The notes: generated by a model from the sequence alone, not told the origin. 64,000 nucleotides of DNA from Rhizobiales bacterium UBA1912 (GCA_002337455.1 DDGC01000007.1:41573-105572), one strand, 5' to 3'. Shown: positions 8,585 through 16,849, counted from the stretch's first letter. Numbers and translations: made by a program.

Positions 8585-9379
8585 ATGACTATCGCTACCC
8601 GCTCCCTTGTTGGAGCCATGGTTCTGCTCGCCTCGACTTCTGCGTTCGGTCAGGATATGGCCGCTCAACCCGGCGCTGCCGATGTCGGGCTCGACGCCCC
8701 CAGGCAAATCCTGTTCGTGGGCAATTCGTACTTCTATTACAATGACAGCCTGCACAACCACACAAACCGCATGGTCGGCGAAGGCGAGGGGATCGATGAT
8801 CTCGCCTATCGGTCGATCACCATTTCGGGCGGTTCGCTCGATATGCACCCGTTTGCCCATTACCTGACGCCGGATGCGGTCGGGTATGAGGAGCCCTTTG
8901 ATGCGGTGATTTTGCAAGGCCACAGCGCGGCTGCCAATTCGGAATCGCGCAGCGCGCGCTTCCGCGATGCCGTCGTCGCTGCCGATGCGCTGATCGATGA
9001 AAGTGGCGCACAAACAGTGCTTTACATGAGCCATGCCTATGGCGAGGGCCACAACAGTCACGATCCGGAAATGACTGCGAACCTGGCCGCGCTTTACACC
9101 GAGGTCGGGGCCGAAGTCGATGCGCTGGTGATCCCGGTGGGGCTGGCGTTTGCCAGGGCGTATGAGGAGCGGCCCGACCTCGAGCTGCATATGGAATTTG
9201 ACCACAGCCACCCCAATCTGGCGGGTACCTATCTTGCGGCGGCGACGACATATGCGACGCTTTATGACGCTTCGCCGGTCGGGCTGGAGTATGATTATTT
9301 CGGCCGTCTCGATGCCGAAACCGCAGCATTTCTGCAGCAGGTCGCTGCGGATACTGTCGCGGAATTCCAAGGAAAATAA
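8585..9379 (+). CDS. Exported SGNH-hydrolase-like protein
   Basis: 264 residues with a signal peptide ending STSAFG-Q. The mature protein starts with the SGNH block I pattern ILFVGNSYFYYND, where the Ser of GNS would be the nucleophile. It continues with VILQGHSAAANSE (a block II/III-like region with Gly and Asn) and ends with FDHSHPNLAGTYLAA, which supplies the Asp-x-x-His pair of block V. Such proteins are esterases, lipases or deacetylases, or DUF4886-type proteins of unknown substrate. The ATG at 8585 lies eight bases after GGAGG (8572-8576); the in-frame codon at 8570 does not. The substrate cannot be inferred from neighbours. Confidence 0.75.
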   Translation: MTIATRSLVGAMVLLASTSAFGQDMAAQPGAADVGLDAPRQILFVGNSYFYYNDSLHNHTNRMVGEGEGIDDLAYRSITISGGSLDMHPFAHYLTPDAVGYEEPFDAVILQGHSAAANSESRSARFRDAVVAADALIDESGAQTVLYMSHAYGEGHNSHDPEMTANLAALYTEVGAEVDALVIPVGLAFARAYEERPDLELHMEFDHSHPNLAGTYLAAATTYATLYDASPVGLEYDYFGRLDAETAAFLQQVAADTVAEFQGK

Positions 9380-9384
9380 AAGAC

Positions 9385-9816
9385 TTAGCGATCTATCCGC
9401 GTCGATAGAATAATTGAAGACATGGTGCGCTCGACGCCGTCGAGCGCACCGATCTTGTCGATGACGGTGTCGAGTTCGGCGACGGAGGGGGCTTCGACGA
9501 TGACGATCATATCAAAGCTCCCCGAGACCGAGTGGACGGTGCGGACTTCGATCAAATCATCGAGGAATCTGAAGACTTTAGGCGCGAGCTTGGGAGATAC
9601 AGTGACCATCAGATGGGCGCGAATCTGTCCGGCGAGATAGTCGTAGGAGAGCTTGACGGCGTAGCCGGCGATGGTGCCATTGCGCTCAAGCTTTTCGAGT
9701 CGCGACTGGGCCGTACTCCTTGAAATTCCTAGCTTTCTTGCGATCTCGGCGACCGGGATACGGGCGTTTTCGCGCAGCAGGGCGATCAGTTGGCGGTCGG
9801 CGTTAATTTTCGTCAT
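9385..9816 (-). CDS. Lrp/AsnC-family transcriptional regulator
   Basis: A 143-residue feast/famine regulator. The N-terminal helix-turn-helix is residues 5-55 (LIALLRENARIPVAEIARKL then GISRSTAQSRLEKLERNG). The C-terminal RAM effector-binding domain is residues 65-140 (VRTVHSVSGSFDMIVIVEA, VERTMSSIILSTRI). It is transcribed away from a saccharopine-dehydrogenase-like gene, an arrangement in which Lrp proteins commonly sense an amino acid and control the divergent catabolic gene as well as themselves. Lysine or a derivative is the obvious candidate ligand, but that is inference. Its stop lies only five bases from the convergent SGNH gene, with no clear terminator. Confidence 0.9.
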   Translation of the reverse strand: MTKINADRQLIALLRENARIPVAEIARKLGISRSTAQSRLEKLERNGTIAGYAVKLSYDYLAGQIRAHLMVTVSPKLAPKVFRFLDDLIEVRTVHSVSGSFDMIVIVEAPSVAELDTVIDKIGALDGVERTMSSIILSTRIDR

Positions 9817-9836
9817 TGTGGTGTAAATTTTCGGCT

Positions 9837-9853
9837 ATTTGCGCATTTTGCGC
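9837..9853. promoter_or_regulatory. AT/GCGC direct repeat in the lrp/dehydrogenase divergent spacer
   Basis: The 171-base spacer 9817-9987 carries ATTTGCGC directly followed by ATTTTGCGC (9837-9853) beside an AT-rich stretch (GTAAATTTT). Lrp-family proteins favour such degenerate AT-rich repeats. It is a plausible shared operator, but no consensus can be claimed. Confidence 0.3.
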
Positions 9854-9987
9854 CGCGATTGTGTCTGATTGCTGGCTGCAAATCAACGGAACTCGGTGTC
9901 ATCATCAGCAACAATGGCACTAAACGCTATGGAGTTGAGCGCTCGGTGCCCCGACATTGCTAATCTTTGACCAAGAGGGGTTTTGGG

Positions 9988-11088
9988 ATGAAAGAGATCG
10001 TTGTTATCGGCGCCGGACGCATCGGCGCGACCATCGCGGACATGGCAAGCCAGAGTGGCGATTATTCGGTGACGGTCGTGGACCGGTCCGCCGAAGCGCT
10101 GGCGGCGCTCGATACCGATGCGAAGGTCAAAACGGCGCGCTGCGAGGTGGCCGAGCCGGGGGAACTTGAAAAAATCCTTAGCGGGAAATTCGCCGTGCTC
10201 TCGGCGGCGCCCTATTCGCTGACCACGCGGATCGCCGAAGCGGCGGCAGCGGCCAAAGTGCATTATTTCGATCTGACCGAGGACGTGAAATCGACCCGGC
10301 GGGTGAAAGAGATTGCGGGCAAGGCCGAGACCGCGTTCATCCCGCAATGCGGGCTGGCGCCGGGGTTCATCGCCATTGCCGCGATGAGTCTGGCAAAGAA
10401 ATTCGACACGCTGGACACTGTGGCCATGAAGGTGGGGGCGCTGCCGCAGTTTCCCACCAATGTGCTCAACTACGCGCTGACCTGGTCGCCCGAAGGGGTG
10501 ATCAACGAATATTGCGAGCCGTGCGAGGCGATTGTCGATGGCAGGATGGCCGAAATCGCGCCGCTCGAGGATATCGAAACGCTGACCATCGACGGGGTGG
10601 CCTATGAAGCGTTCAACACCTCGGGCGGGCTGGGTTCGACCCCGGAAAAGCTTCTGGGCAAGGTGAAAAACCTCAACTATCGCACCATCCGCTATCCCGG
10701 CCATGCGCGGATCATGAAGCTGCTGCTCAACGATCTGAATTTGAAGGATCGGCGCGACCTGGCGCTGGATATTTTCCGGCATGCGCTGACCGCGACCAAG
10801 CAGGACATGGTGGTGATCCGGGTCGATGTGACCGGCACCAAGGACGGTAAGCCGGCGCACGAGATTTTCGAGCGCACTGTGCTCTCGGGGTTCGTGGGCA
10901 AGAAGGAACGCTCGGCCATCCAGATCACCACGGCGGCGGGGATTTGTACGGTGCTCGACATGCTGGCGGCGGGCGATCTGCCGCAGAAGGGTTTTGTGGC
11001 GCAGGAAGAGATCGACCTCGACACGTTCCTGGCCAACCGGTTCGGGCGGGCGTTTTCTGCGGATCAGGCGGCGCGCAAGGTGGCTTAA
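9988..11088 (+). CDS. Saccharopine dehydrogenase-like NAD(P)-dependent oxidoreductase
   Basis: 366 residues with an N-terminal Rossmann fold: MKEIVVIGAGRIGATIADMA gives GxGxxG at residues 8-13, and VVDRSAEAL ends strand 2 with an acidic residue that suggests NAD preference. The family block YFDLTEDVKSTRRVKEIAGK and PQCGLAPGFIAIAAMSLAKK follow. The C-terminal half is the saccharopine dehydrogenase C-terminal domain. Members oxidise lysine-type substrates (saccharopine, lysine 6-dehydrogenase) or carboxynorspermidine. The divergent Lrp regulator favours amino-acid catabolism. GAGGGG (9975-9980) precedes ATG 9988 by seven bases. The exact substrate is not decided. Confidence 0.82.
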   Translation: MKEIVVIGAGRIGATIADMASQSGDYSVTVVDRSAEALAALDTDAKVKTARCEVAEPGELEKILSGKFAVLSAAPYSLTTRIAEAAAAAKVHYFDLTEDVKSTRRVKEIAGKAETAFIPQCGLAPGFIAIAAMSLAKKFDTLDTVAMKVGALPQFPTNVLNYALTWSPEGVINEYCEPCEAIVDGRMAEIAPLEDIETLTIDGVAYEAFNTSGGLGSTPEKLLGKVKNLNYRTIRYPGHARIMKLLLNDLNLKDRRDLALDIFRHALTATKQDMVVIRVDVTGTKDGKPAHEIFERTVLSGFVGKKERSAIQITTAAGICTVLDMLAAGDLPQKGFVAQEEIDLDTFLANRFGRAFSADQAARKVA

Positions 11089-11498
11089 GGCGACTGTCGC
11101 TGAGGGGTACGGGGCATCGCCTCTATCGGGGGTGTAGCGGCTTGGCGGATCCCCGGGTCGAGCCCAAGGATGACGGCGGGGGTGGCTGGGGCACGCTTTG
11201 ATGCTCAAGGCCCCCTCACCGGCCTGCCGGCCCACCTCTCCCCCTGAGGAAGAGGGTTTTTCTTGGGGAGGCGCTGGGGATGGAACCGGACCCGAGGACA
11301 GGAAGGGCATACCGTTTTCGCGTCGCGGGCGCTGGCGGGTACTGAATCCCGGATCGAGTCCGGGATGACGGTGAAGACCGGGGGAAGGCTGGGGCAGCGC
11401 TGATGCTCAAGGCCCCCTCACCGGCCTGCCGGCCACGCTCTTCCCCTGAGGGAGAGGGTTTTTCTTGCGGAGGCGTTGGGGGCCGTGGGCCGACGCCG
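11089..11498. repeat. Repeat-rich intergenic region with a direct duplication of about 130 bp
   Basis: No gene is seen in these 410 bases. Two units run in the same direction: 11148 to about 11270 and 11345 to about 11480. Each begins with a short palindrome (GATCCCCGGGTCGAGCC... at 11148-11174; TCCCGGA-TCGAG-TCCGGGA at 11347-11365) ending in GGATGACGG. A block follows that starts GCTCAAGGCCCCCTCACCGG, continues with CTGCCGGCC and a CCCCTGAGG...GAGGG dyad, and ends GGGTTTTTCTTG. A third, diverged copy of the second block lies at 52827-52890. The layout suggests mobile intergenic repeat units rather than coding DNA. Confidence 0.8.
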
Positions 11499-12176
11499 TC
11501 AGGCGTAGGCCACCCAGCCGCGGAAGCTCAGGCCGGCGTAGAACAGGGTGGCGCCGGTAAACCCGGCCTCTGCGAGCATGGCTTCCTCATCGGCGGGCGA
11601 GAGGATGGTGAGCTGCGTGCCGATGGCGGTGCGGGCCGCAACGTTCTGCGGATCGCCGCCGCCAAAGGCGATGTGGCGGGCGATCCACTGGCTGCGTTCG
11701 GGCTCGGTCTGGGCAAAGCTGATATGGGCGAGGGCAAAGGGGGCGTCCGGCGCAAGGCGGCGGCGGATCTGGCGCAGGGTTTCGAGACGCTGGTCAAGCG
11801 GCACGAAATGGAAAGTCAGAAGGCACACGGCGCCATCGAACGGGCCATCGGGTGCGCTCTCGATATAGCCGTGGTGCAGGCGGACGCGGGCTGCGTGGGC
11901 GCCGATGGTCACCTCGGCGGCGGCCAGCATATCGGCCGACGGGTCGACGCCATCGAACGTCCAGCCGGGGTGACTTTCGGCAAGCGATTTAATCTCCAGC
12001 CCGCCACCGGCCCCGAGCACCAGAATTTTCCCCTCCTCCGGCACGCGCTCGGCCAGAAGCTGGGACGTCATGGCGTGCAGGCCATCGAAGCCGGGTACCT
12101 TGCGGGGTGTCCCAGCGGCATAGGTGCCGGCGTGGCTGGCGCCGAACGCGGGTGCGCCGGACTCGGGCGTTTTCAT
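11499..12176 (-). CDS. Class I SAM-dependent methyltransferase, unknown substrate
   Basis: A 225-residue methyltransferase fold. Motif I is ILVLGAGGGLEIKSLAE (about residues 51-67), the acidic residue after strand 2 is in FDGVDPSADMLAAAE, and motif IV-like text is DGAVCLLTFHFVP. The remainder fits the seven-strand core, with FALAHISFAQTEPE after strand 5. The N-terminus (FGASHAGTYAAG, VPGFDGLHAM) resembles small-molecule methyltransferases of the methyltransf_25 type. The substrate is unknown. It stands alone between repeat DNA and the ArsR/SRPBCC pair, so neighbours give no help. Confidence 0.82.
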   Translation of the reverse strand: MKTPESGAPAFGASHAGTYAAGTPRKVPGFDGLHAMTSQLLAERVPEEGKILVLGAGGGLEIKSLAESHPGWTFDGVDPSADMLAAAEVTIGAHAARVRLHHGYIESAPDGPFDGAVCLLTFHFVPLDQRLETLRQIRRRLAPDAPFALAHISFAQTEPERSQWIARHIAFGGGDPQNVAARTAIGTQLTILSPADEEAMLAEAGFTGATLFYAGLSFRGWVAYA

Positions 12177-12449
12177 GTAACTTTATGTGTAGCGTTTGCG
12201 GTGCGTGTCAAGGTAGGGACGGCATGGCAGGCGCCGGCTCTCATTCTTGCCTGTCTTTCGCGGAGACTGCTCCCAGCCGAAATGCGCGGGACACGGGTGG
12301 GCGAGAGTATCCGTCCGGGCTCCTGCCTTTCGCCAGGGCAGAGCAAGCCAGGCTACAGCGGCCGGCAAATTGCCGCCGGAACGATGACGCTCGACGGCAT
12401 CTTTGCAGGAGCCCCCACATGGCGTGAATTCCGGTTGCAAGAAATTTGA

Positions 12450-12513
12450 AACCATGCGGTTGACAACCATAAGGTTGATTATTATAAACCGTTATGTTGA
12501 CAACCATAAGGTT
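12450..12513 (+). promoter_or_regulatory. Compound ArsR-type operator overlapping a sigma70-like promoter
   Basis: Four AACC-N4-GGTT-type dyads: 12450-12461, 12465-12476, 12487-12498 (degenerate, ending TGTT) and 12502-12513. They form two 27-base units (12450-12476 and 12487-12513), each two dyads 15 bases apart joined by GAC, with an exact 18-base repeat (GTTGACAACCATAAGGTT) at 12459 and 12496. A near-consensus promoter is embedded: TTGACA 12460-12465, 17-base spacer, TATAAA 12483-12488. Binding would block polymerase, so self-repression by the ArsR protein just downstream is the simplest reading. Confidence 0.75.
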
Positions 12514-12522
12514 TCATACGCA

Positions 12523-12870
12523 ATGGAGCAGGACGTACTTTCGCTAACTTTCGGCGCATTGTCAGACCCAACGCGACGCGCATTGCTGGCCCGCCTCGCC
12601 ATCGGCGAAGCCAGCGTGGGCGAGTTGGCTCAACCCTTCGACATGAGCACTGCTGCGGTGTCCAAACACCTCAAGGTTCTCGAGAATGCCGGGCTGATCA
12701 ACCGCCACAAGCGCTCGCAGTATAATTACTGCACGCTTGAGGCTGGCCCCCTAAAGGACATCGATCGCTGGGTGGGCGCTTATCGTGCTCTCTGGCACGA
12801 AAATCTCGAACAGTTGGACGATTACCTGGCCGAGCTTCAGCGCGTCGATCCCGAAGCCCCCAAACAATAG
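12523..12870 (+). CDS. ArsR-family (ArsR/SmtB) transcriptional repressor
   Basis: A 115-residue winged-helix regulator. It starts MEQDVLSLTFGALSDPTRRA, has LARLAIGEASVGELAQPFDM then STAAVSKHLKVLENAGLI as the recognition helix, and the beta-wing RHKRSQYNYCTLEAG. No metal-binding CxC in helix 3 is present, so a metal sensor is unlikely. It belongs to the branch found with SRPBCC (AHSA1) genes, one of which follows ten bases after the stop. The ATG at 12523 begins about ten bases after the last operator dyad, and no good Shine-Dalgarno is visible, so the message may have a very short leader. Autoregulation is inferred from the operator. Confidence 0.9.
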   Translation: MEQDVLSLTFGALSDPTRRALLARLAIGEASVGELAQPFDMSTAAVSKHLKVLENAGLINRHKRSQYNYCTLEAGPLKDIDRWVGAYRALWHENLEQLDDYLAELQRVDPEAPKQ

Positions 12871-12880
12871 GATTATGGTA

Positions 12881-13366
12881 ATGAACAAGATGCTTATCGA
12901 TACCCCGACAGCCGAACCCGTGATTGTCATGAAGCGCAGTTTCAATGCGCCGAGACGATTGGTCTGGCGGGCGTTCACCATGCCCGAACATGTCAGCCGC
13001 TGGTGGGGCGCCCGTTCAATGGGCACGACACGGGTCGTCAAGCTGGATCTTCAACCACAAGGCGAATGGCGGTTCGAGCAAACTGCACCGGATGGGGCGA
13101 TCTACGCCTTTATCGGCACCTATCTCGAAATCTCCGAGCCGGAAAAACTGGTCAACACCTTCGGGCTCGAAGGCATGTTCACCGACAAGACGGTCATAGA
13201 AACCCACACGTTCGACGAGGTCGATGGCAAGACCGAATACACTGCCATCACGCGCTTCGATTCCATCGAAGATCGAGACGGCATGGTCGCTTCGGGCATG
13301 GAGACCGGCGCGCAAGAGAGCATGGACCAGCTTGAAGAGCTGCTCGCTGGACTGACCGCCGCCTAA
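12881..13366 (+). CDS. SRPBCC (AHSA1-like, START-fold) protein
   Basis: 161 residues with the activator-of-Hsp90-ATPase-like SRPBCC fold: VIVMKRSFNAPRRLVWRAFT, then EHVSRWWGARSM, DLQPQGEWRF, and GTYLEISEPEKLVNTFGLE. These small cytoplasmic proteins have a hydrophobic cavity; ligands are mostly unknown. It forms a two-gene unit with the ArsR repressor upstream, so the repressor probably responds to whatever this protein binds. Two in-frame ATGs lie at 12875 and 12881; ATAGGA at 12867-12872 spaces best with 12881. It ends before the alpha/beta hydrolase, 87 bases away. Confidence 0.86.
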   Translation: MNKMLIDTPTAEPVIVMKRSFNAPRRLVWRAFTMPEHVSRWWGARSMGTTRVVKLDLQPQGEWRFEQTAPDGAIYAFIGTYLEISEPEKLVNTFGLEGMFTDKTVIETHTFDEVDGKTEYTAITRFDSIEDRDGMVASGMETGAQESMDQLEELLAGLTAA

Positions 13367-13453
13367 CCACCAGCCGCTCACCCATTCATCAATGGCTACA
13401 GCACCGCCCATCCGGGTGGACGGCGATGCTGCGCCAAATTCCAGGAGAAGAAA

Positions 13454-14287
13454 ATGTCTTTCACACGCAGCACGCTTCCGCTTTTGTCGATGCTGGCGAT
13501 CATGACCGCACCGTTTGGAGCGGCTGTCTCGGCTGAACTTTATTACGAAAAGCACGGCGAGGGGCCGCCCCTTGTTTTGCTGCACGGTGCCTTCATGGAC
13601 ATCGAAAGCAATTGGGCGACGATGCGCGATGATCTGGCACAAAACCACACAGTCGTCGCTGTTGAGCTGCAGGGCCACGGGCGCACCGCCGATCGCGCTC
13701 AGCCGCTGAGTTATGAAGGCATGGCAGATGACGTTGCAGCGCTCCTTGAAGAGCTCGATATCGCATCCGCGAGCATGATGGGCTATTCGATGGGCGCCAA
13801 TGTCGCCCTGCAAATGGCGATCCGTCATTCCGATCAGGTGTCGTCGCTTGTGCTGATTTCACCCAGCGCATCGGACAGCGGAAATGCTGCCGGACACAAG
13901 GCCATGGTCGAATACCTTTCAGCAGATATGTTTGCCGGCACACCCCTTGTCGAAACCTATGAGGCGCTCTCTCCGGCACCCGACTTTCCAGCGCTCGTTG
14001 ACAAGGTCAAGGCTCTGGAGCTGACCGCGTTCGACTGGATGGACGATGTGGAACGCATCACGGTCCCGACGCTGATCATCGGTGGCGATGCCGACGTCGT
14101 CACACTCGACCATCTGGCCGCGCTTTATCTCGCGCTGGGCGGCGCGACGCACGGCGATCTAAACGGGCTGTCCAATACGCAACTGGCCATACTTCCGGCT
14201 ACGACCCACACAGGGGTTTTGATGAACCCGGACAACCTGCCGATCGTCAAGGATATGTCGCTGCGTTTCCTGGCCGATCTCGATTAG
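13454..14287 (+). CDS. Exported alpha/beta hydrolase
   Basis: 277 residues with a signal peptide (MSFTRSTLPLLSMLAIMTAP to AVSA). The alpha/beta hydrolase core includes the oxyanion motif LVLLHGAFMD (about residues 40-49), the nucleophile elbow GYSMG with Ser (about 115), and the acid in LIIGGDADVV (about 215). The C-terminal TTHTGVL supplies the His. It resembles 3-oxoadipate enol-lactonase or proline-iminopeptidase-type enzymes but is exported, so an esterase role in the periplasm is more likely. AGGAGAAG at 13442-13449 precedes ATG 13454. It may be co-transcribed with the ArsR/SRPBCC pair. Confidence 0.85.
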   Translation: MSFTRSTLPLLSMLAIMTAPFGAAVSAELYYEKHGEGPPLVLLHGAFMDIESNWATMRDDLAQNHTVVAVELQGHGRTADRAQPLSYEGMADDVAALLEELDIASASMMGYSMGANVALQMAIRHSDQVSSLVLISPSASDSGNAAGHKAMVEYLSADMFAGTPLVETYEALSPAPDFPALVDKVKALELTAFDWMDDVERITVPTLIIGGDADVVTLDHLAALYLALGGATHGDLNGLSNTQLAILPATTHTGVLMNPDNLPIVKDMSLRFLADLD

Positions 14288-14313
14288 GCGTGCGCCAATC
14301 GTTTCGCAAATGC

Positions 14314-14342
14314 GAGGGAGGCCGCTCATTGAGGCCTCCCTC
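14314..14342. terminator. Hairpin between convergent hydrolase and MmyB-type regulator
   Basis: GAGGGAGGCC (14314-14323), nine-base loop, GGCCTCCCTC (14333-14342): a perfect 10-bp stem. The right arm overlaps the regulator stop codon. It has no long T run in either direction, so it is a probable but imperfect bidirectional terminator. Confidence 0.5.
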
Positions 14343-15222
14343 ACTCCTCGCCGAAATAGACCACCATTGTCAGGTGCCGGTATTCATCGACAGTGAGAAC
14401 TTCATGGCGGAAATCGATCTGATGGCCTGCCGGATCGAGAATGGTGCCGATTCCCTGGCTGTAGTTCGCCGTTCCGAGTTGCTCCATCCAGTGGCGAAAA
14501 TCGGGCGACAATTTCTTGAGTTCATCGGCCAGTGCCAGCATGGCCGGATCTTTCGGCATTGCGGCCAGATCACATTTGAACCGCGCGACGAGCTCGGCGC
14601 CGTCCTTGCGCCATGCCGGCAGACGCACACGCATGGCGGGATCGGCAAACACCATCCGCAGCAGATTGCGCTCTTCCCAATTTCGCCCATCCAAGCCCAA
14701 CAGTCTGTCAGCCGCCGCGTTCCAGGCAACAATGTCCCGGCGCAGATTGATGACATAGGCCGGGCGCGTTGTAAGGTCGTCCATCAATTGCTGGGCAAGC
14801 GGGCCAACAGAGGCCGGCCTATGGGCTTCAGAGGGCGGCGGCCTGCCATGCGCCAGGAGAAAAAGATAGCAGCATTCCGAATCGTCGAGCCGAAGCGCCC
14901 TGGAGACGTTAAGCAGGAACGCTTCGGAAACCTGGATGTCGCGGCCCTGTTCGAACCAGGTATACCAGGTAAGACCGACGCCGGCGAGCAAGGCAACTTC
15001 CTCGCGCCGCAATCCGGGCGTGCGGCGACCACCCGTGACCGGCAGGCCGACATCGACGGGTGTCAGTTTTGCTCGGTGGTGAACCAGAAAATCGGAAAGA
15101 TCGCCGCGCGTACGCGTAAGGGCTCGACTGGACAGGCTGTTGCTCTCAGTAACAGGATAATTTCTAACATTGTAACAGGTTAACTCTGCTCCAAATGTGC
15201 GCTTCCCGCAAGGAGGCGCCAT
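14341..15222 (-). CDS. XRE/MmyB-type helix-turn-helix regulator
   Basis: The typical MmyB-like protein begins around SDFLVHHRAKLTPVDVGLP (about residues 43-61 here). It has the HTH block RRTPGLRREEVALLAGVGLT plus WYTWFEQGRDIQVSEAFL, then the MmyB ligand-binding domain (YVINLRRDIVAWNAAADRLL, NLLRMVFADP, DFRHWMEQL, DEYRHLTMVVY). Such regulators bind hydrophobic small molecules and usually control a divergent oxidoreductase or efflux gene, here the MFS gene. The start is unclear: the only standard in-frame codon is ATG 15222. That overlaps the MFS start on the other strand and gives about 36 extra residues. A CTG at 15135 preceded by GAGAG is an alternative. Confidence 0.8.
   Translation of the reverse strand: MAPPCGKRTFGAELTCYNVRNYPVTESNSLSSRALTRTRGDLSDFLVHHRAKLTPVDVGLPVTGGRRTPGLRREEVALLAGVGLTWYTWFEQGRDIQVSEAFLLNVSRALRLDDSECCYLFLLAHGRPPPSEAHRPASVGPLAQQLMDDLTTRPAYVINLRRDIVAWNAAADRLLGLDGRNWEERNLLRMVFADPAMRVRLPAWRKDGAELVARFKCDLAAMPKDPAMLALADELKKLSPDFRHWMEQLGTANYSQGIGTILDPAGHQIDFRHEVLTVDEYRHLTMVVYFGEE
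15149..15183. promoter_or_regulatory. GTAACAGG direct repeats between regulator and MFS gene
   Basis: GTAACAGGATAA (15149-15160) and GTAACAGGTTAA (15172-15183) are the same motif 23 bases apart, about two helical turns. They lie upstream of the MFS ribosome site. They make a good candidate operator for the divergent MmyB-type regulator. On the minus strand TACAAT overlaps the second copy and could be a -10 for the regulator. Confidence 0.5.
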
Positions 15223-16804
15223 GACCGCTCACAACAATACTGCTCTTGATCCAAACCCGTTCCCGGCACGGGAATCACTATCGCCGCCGAACGCGGGGAC
15301 GCGCCGATGGATGGGCCTTGCCCTGCTCACGCTTCCCACCGCCCTGCTTGGCCTCGACCTGACGCTGCTGCACCTTGCACTGCCAGCACTGGCAGTCGAT
15401 CTGCGCCCGACGAGCACCGAGGCACTGTGGATCATGGATGCCTATGGCTTCATGATCGCGGGCTTTCTTATCACCATGGGCACGCTGGGCGATCGGATTG
15501 GCAGGCGCAAACTGCTGATGATCGGCGCTGCAGCATTCGCTGCTGCCTCCCTCATCGCGGCCTTTTCCACAAGCTCGATGATGCTCATCCTCGCCCGTGC
15601 GGCGCTGGGCATCGCCGGAGCAACCCTTATGCCCTCGACACTGGCGCTGATTAGCAATCTGTTTTCCGACCCGCGCGAGCGGGCATTGGCGATTGGCGTG
15701 TGGGCGACGACGTTTGCGCTCGGCATGGCCCTGGGGCCCGTCGTGGGCGGCCTGCTGCTGGAGCATTTCTGGTGGGGGGCGGCTTTTCTGGTTGCCGTTC
15801 CGGTCGTGGGTCTGTTGCTGGTACTTACCCCCGTCCTGCTGCCTGAATTCCGCGTGCCACAGAGCGGCCGGCTGGACCTCACCAGCGTGGCTCTTTCCCT
15901 CGCAGCCATGCTTCCCGTCGTCTATGGCATCAAGGATGTGGCCAAGCACGGCCCCAGCTTTGCGGCAATCGGCATCATGGCGACGGGCATCATCTTCGGG
16001 TTGATTTTCGTGCGGAGACAACAGCGCCTTGCCGATCCGCTTCTCGAAATCGGGCTGTTTGGCAGCAGGGGGTTCTCCGTAGCGCTGGTCGTCCTTCTTT
16101 TCGGGTTGATCGCCGTCGGTGGGACACTGCTGCTGGTTACGCAGTATCTGCAATTGGTGGCCGGATTTTCCCCACTGGTCGCGGGATTATGGATGGGACT
16201 ACCTGCACTGGCGATGGTGGCAGCGGGCGTCGGCGCCCCGCTTGTTGCCCGCCATATCCGCCCCGGATTTGTCGTGGCTGGCGCGCTGGCCCTTTCGGTC
16301 GTCGGCTATCTCATGCTCTCCGGGCTCGATAACGCGAATGACCTTGGCAAAATCATCGTCGGCTTTTCATTGGTCTATCTGGGACTTGGCACCATCGCTG
16401 CGCTCGGAACAGATCTCGTGGTCACTTCCGCTCCGGCGGAAAAAGCGGGGTCGGCATCGGCCATGTCCGAAACCGTACAGGACCTTGGCGCGTCACTGGG
16501 CATCGCGATACTCGGCAGCATCGCGACCGCGGTGTATCGCGGCGCCATGGCCGAGGAGATACCGGAAGGGCTGTCTGTGGCGGTGCGTGCGTCCGTCGGT
16601 GACAGTCTGTGGGCTGCGTCCTCGGTTCAGCAGGGGTTGCCGAACGGCCTTATGGAAAATGCGCAGGCGGCGTTCATCACTGGGTTCAGCACAGTGGCCA
16701 CGCTTTGCGCAATCGTTGTCTCAATCCTGACGTTGCTCGCGGCTGTGGCGCTGAGAAAGATCCCGCCCCTCAATGCCGCCGCCCCGCTGAACGATGGCGG
16801 TTGA
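15221..16804 (+). CDS. MFS multidrug efflux transporter, EmrB/QacA (DHA2) type
   Basis: A 527-residue membrane protein with 14 predicted helices. Motif A is GTLGDRIGRRKLLMIG (about residues 87-102). The first helix has LLGLDLTLLHLALPALAVDL (the DHA2 D1-like motif), and motif C-like text is LGIAGATLMPSTLALI. It resembles SmvA/LfrA/QacA proteins that export quaternary ammonium compounds and other cationic drugs by proton antiport. AAGGAGG (15210-15216) precedes ATG 15221, which fixes the start despite upstream in-frame codons. The divergent MmyB-type regulator probably controls it. The substrate is inference. Confidence 0.9.
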   Translation: MTAHNNTALDPNPFPARESLSPPNAGTRRWMGLALLTLPTALLGLDLTLLHLALPALAVDLRPTSTEALWIMDAYGFMIAGFLITMGTLGDRIGRRKLLMIGAAAFAAASLIAAFSTSSMMLILARAALGIAGATLMPSTLALISNLFSDPRERALAIGVWATTFALGMALGPVVGGLLLEHFWWGAAFLVAVPVVGLLLVLTPVLLPEFRVPQSGRLDLTSVALSLAAMLPVVYGIKDVAKHGPSFAAIGIMATGIIFGLIFVRRQQRLADPLLEIGLFGSRGFSVALVVLLFGLIAVGGTLLLVTQYLQLVAGFSPLVAGLWMGLPALAMVAAGVGAPLVARHIRPGFVVAGALALSVVGYLMLSGLDNANDLGKIIVGFSLVYLGLGTIAALGTDLVVTSAPAEKAGSASAMSETVQDLGASLGIAILGSIATAVYRGAMAEEIPEGLSVAVRASVGDSLWAASSVQQGLPNGLMENAQAAFITGFSTVATLCAIVVSILTLLAAVALRKIPPLNAAAPLNDGG

Positions 16805-16849
16805 TGGATCATGGTCAGGGCACAGCCTGCGGTTGCCGAAAGCATGCTC

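Noticed and set aside
11148..11480. Possible CRISPR array
   Set aside because: Only two long, unequal repeat units with no short constant repeats, no uniform spacers and no cas genes in the window.
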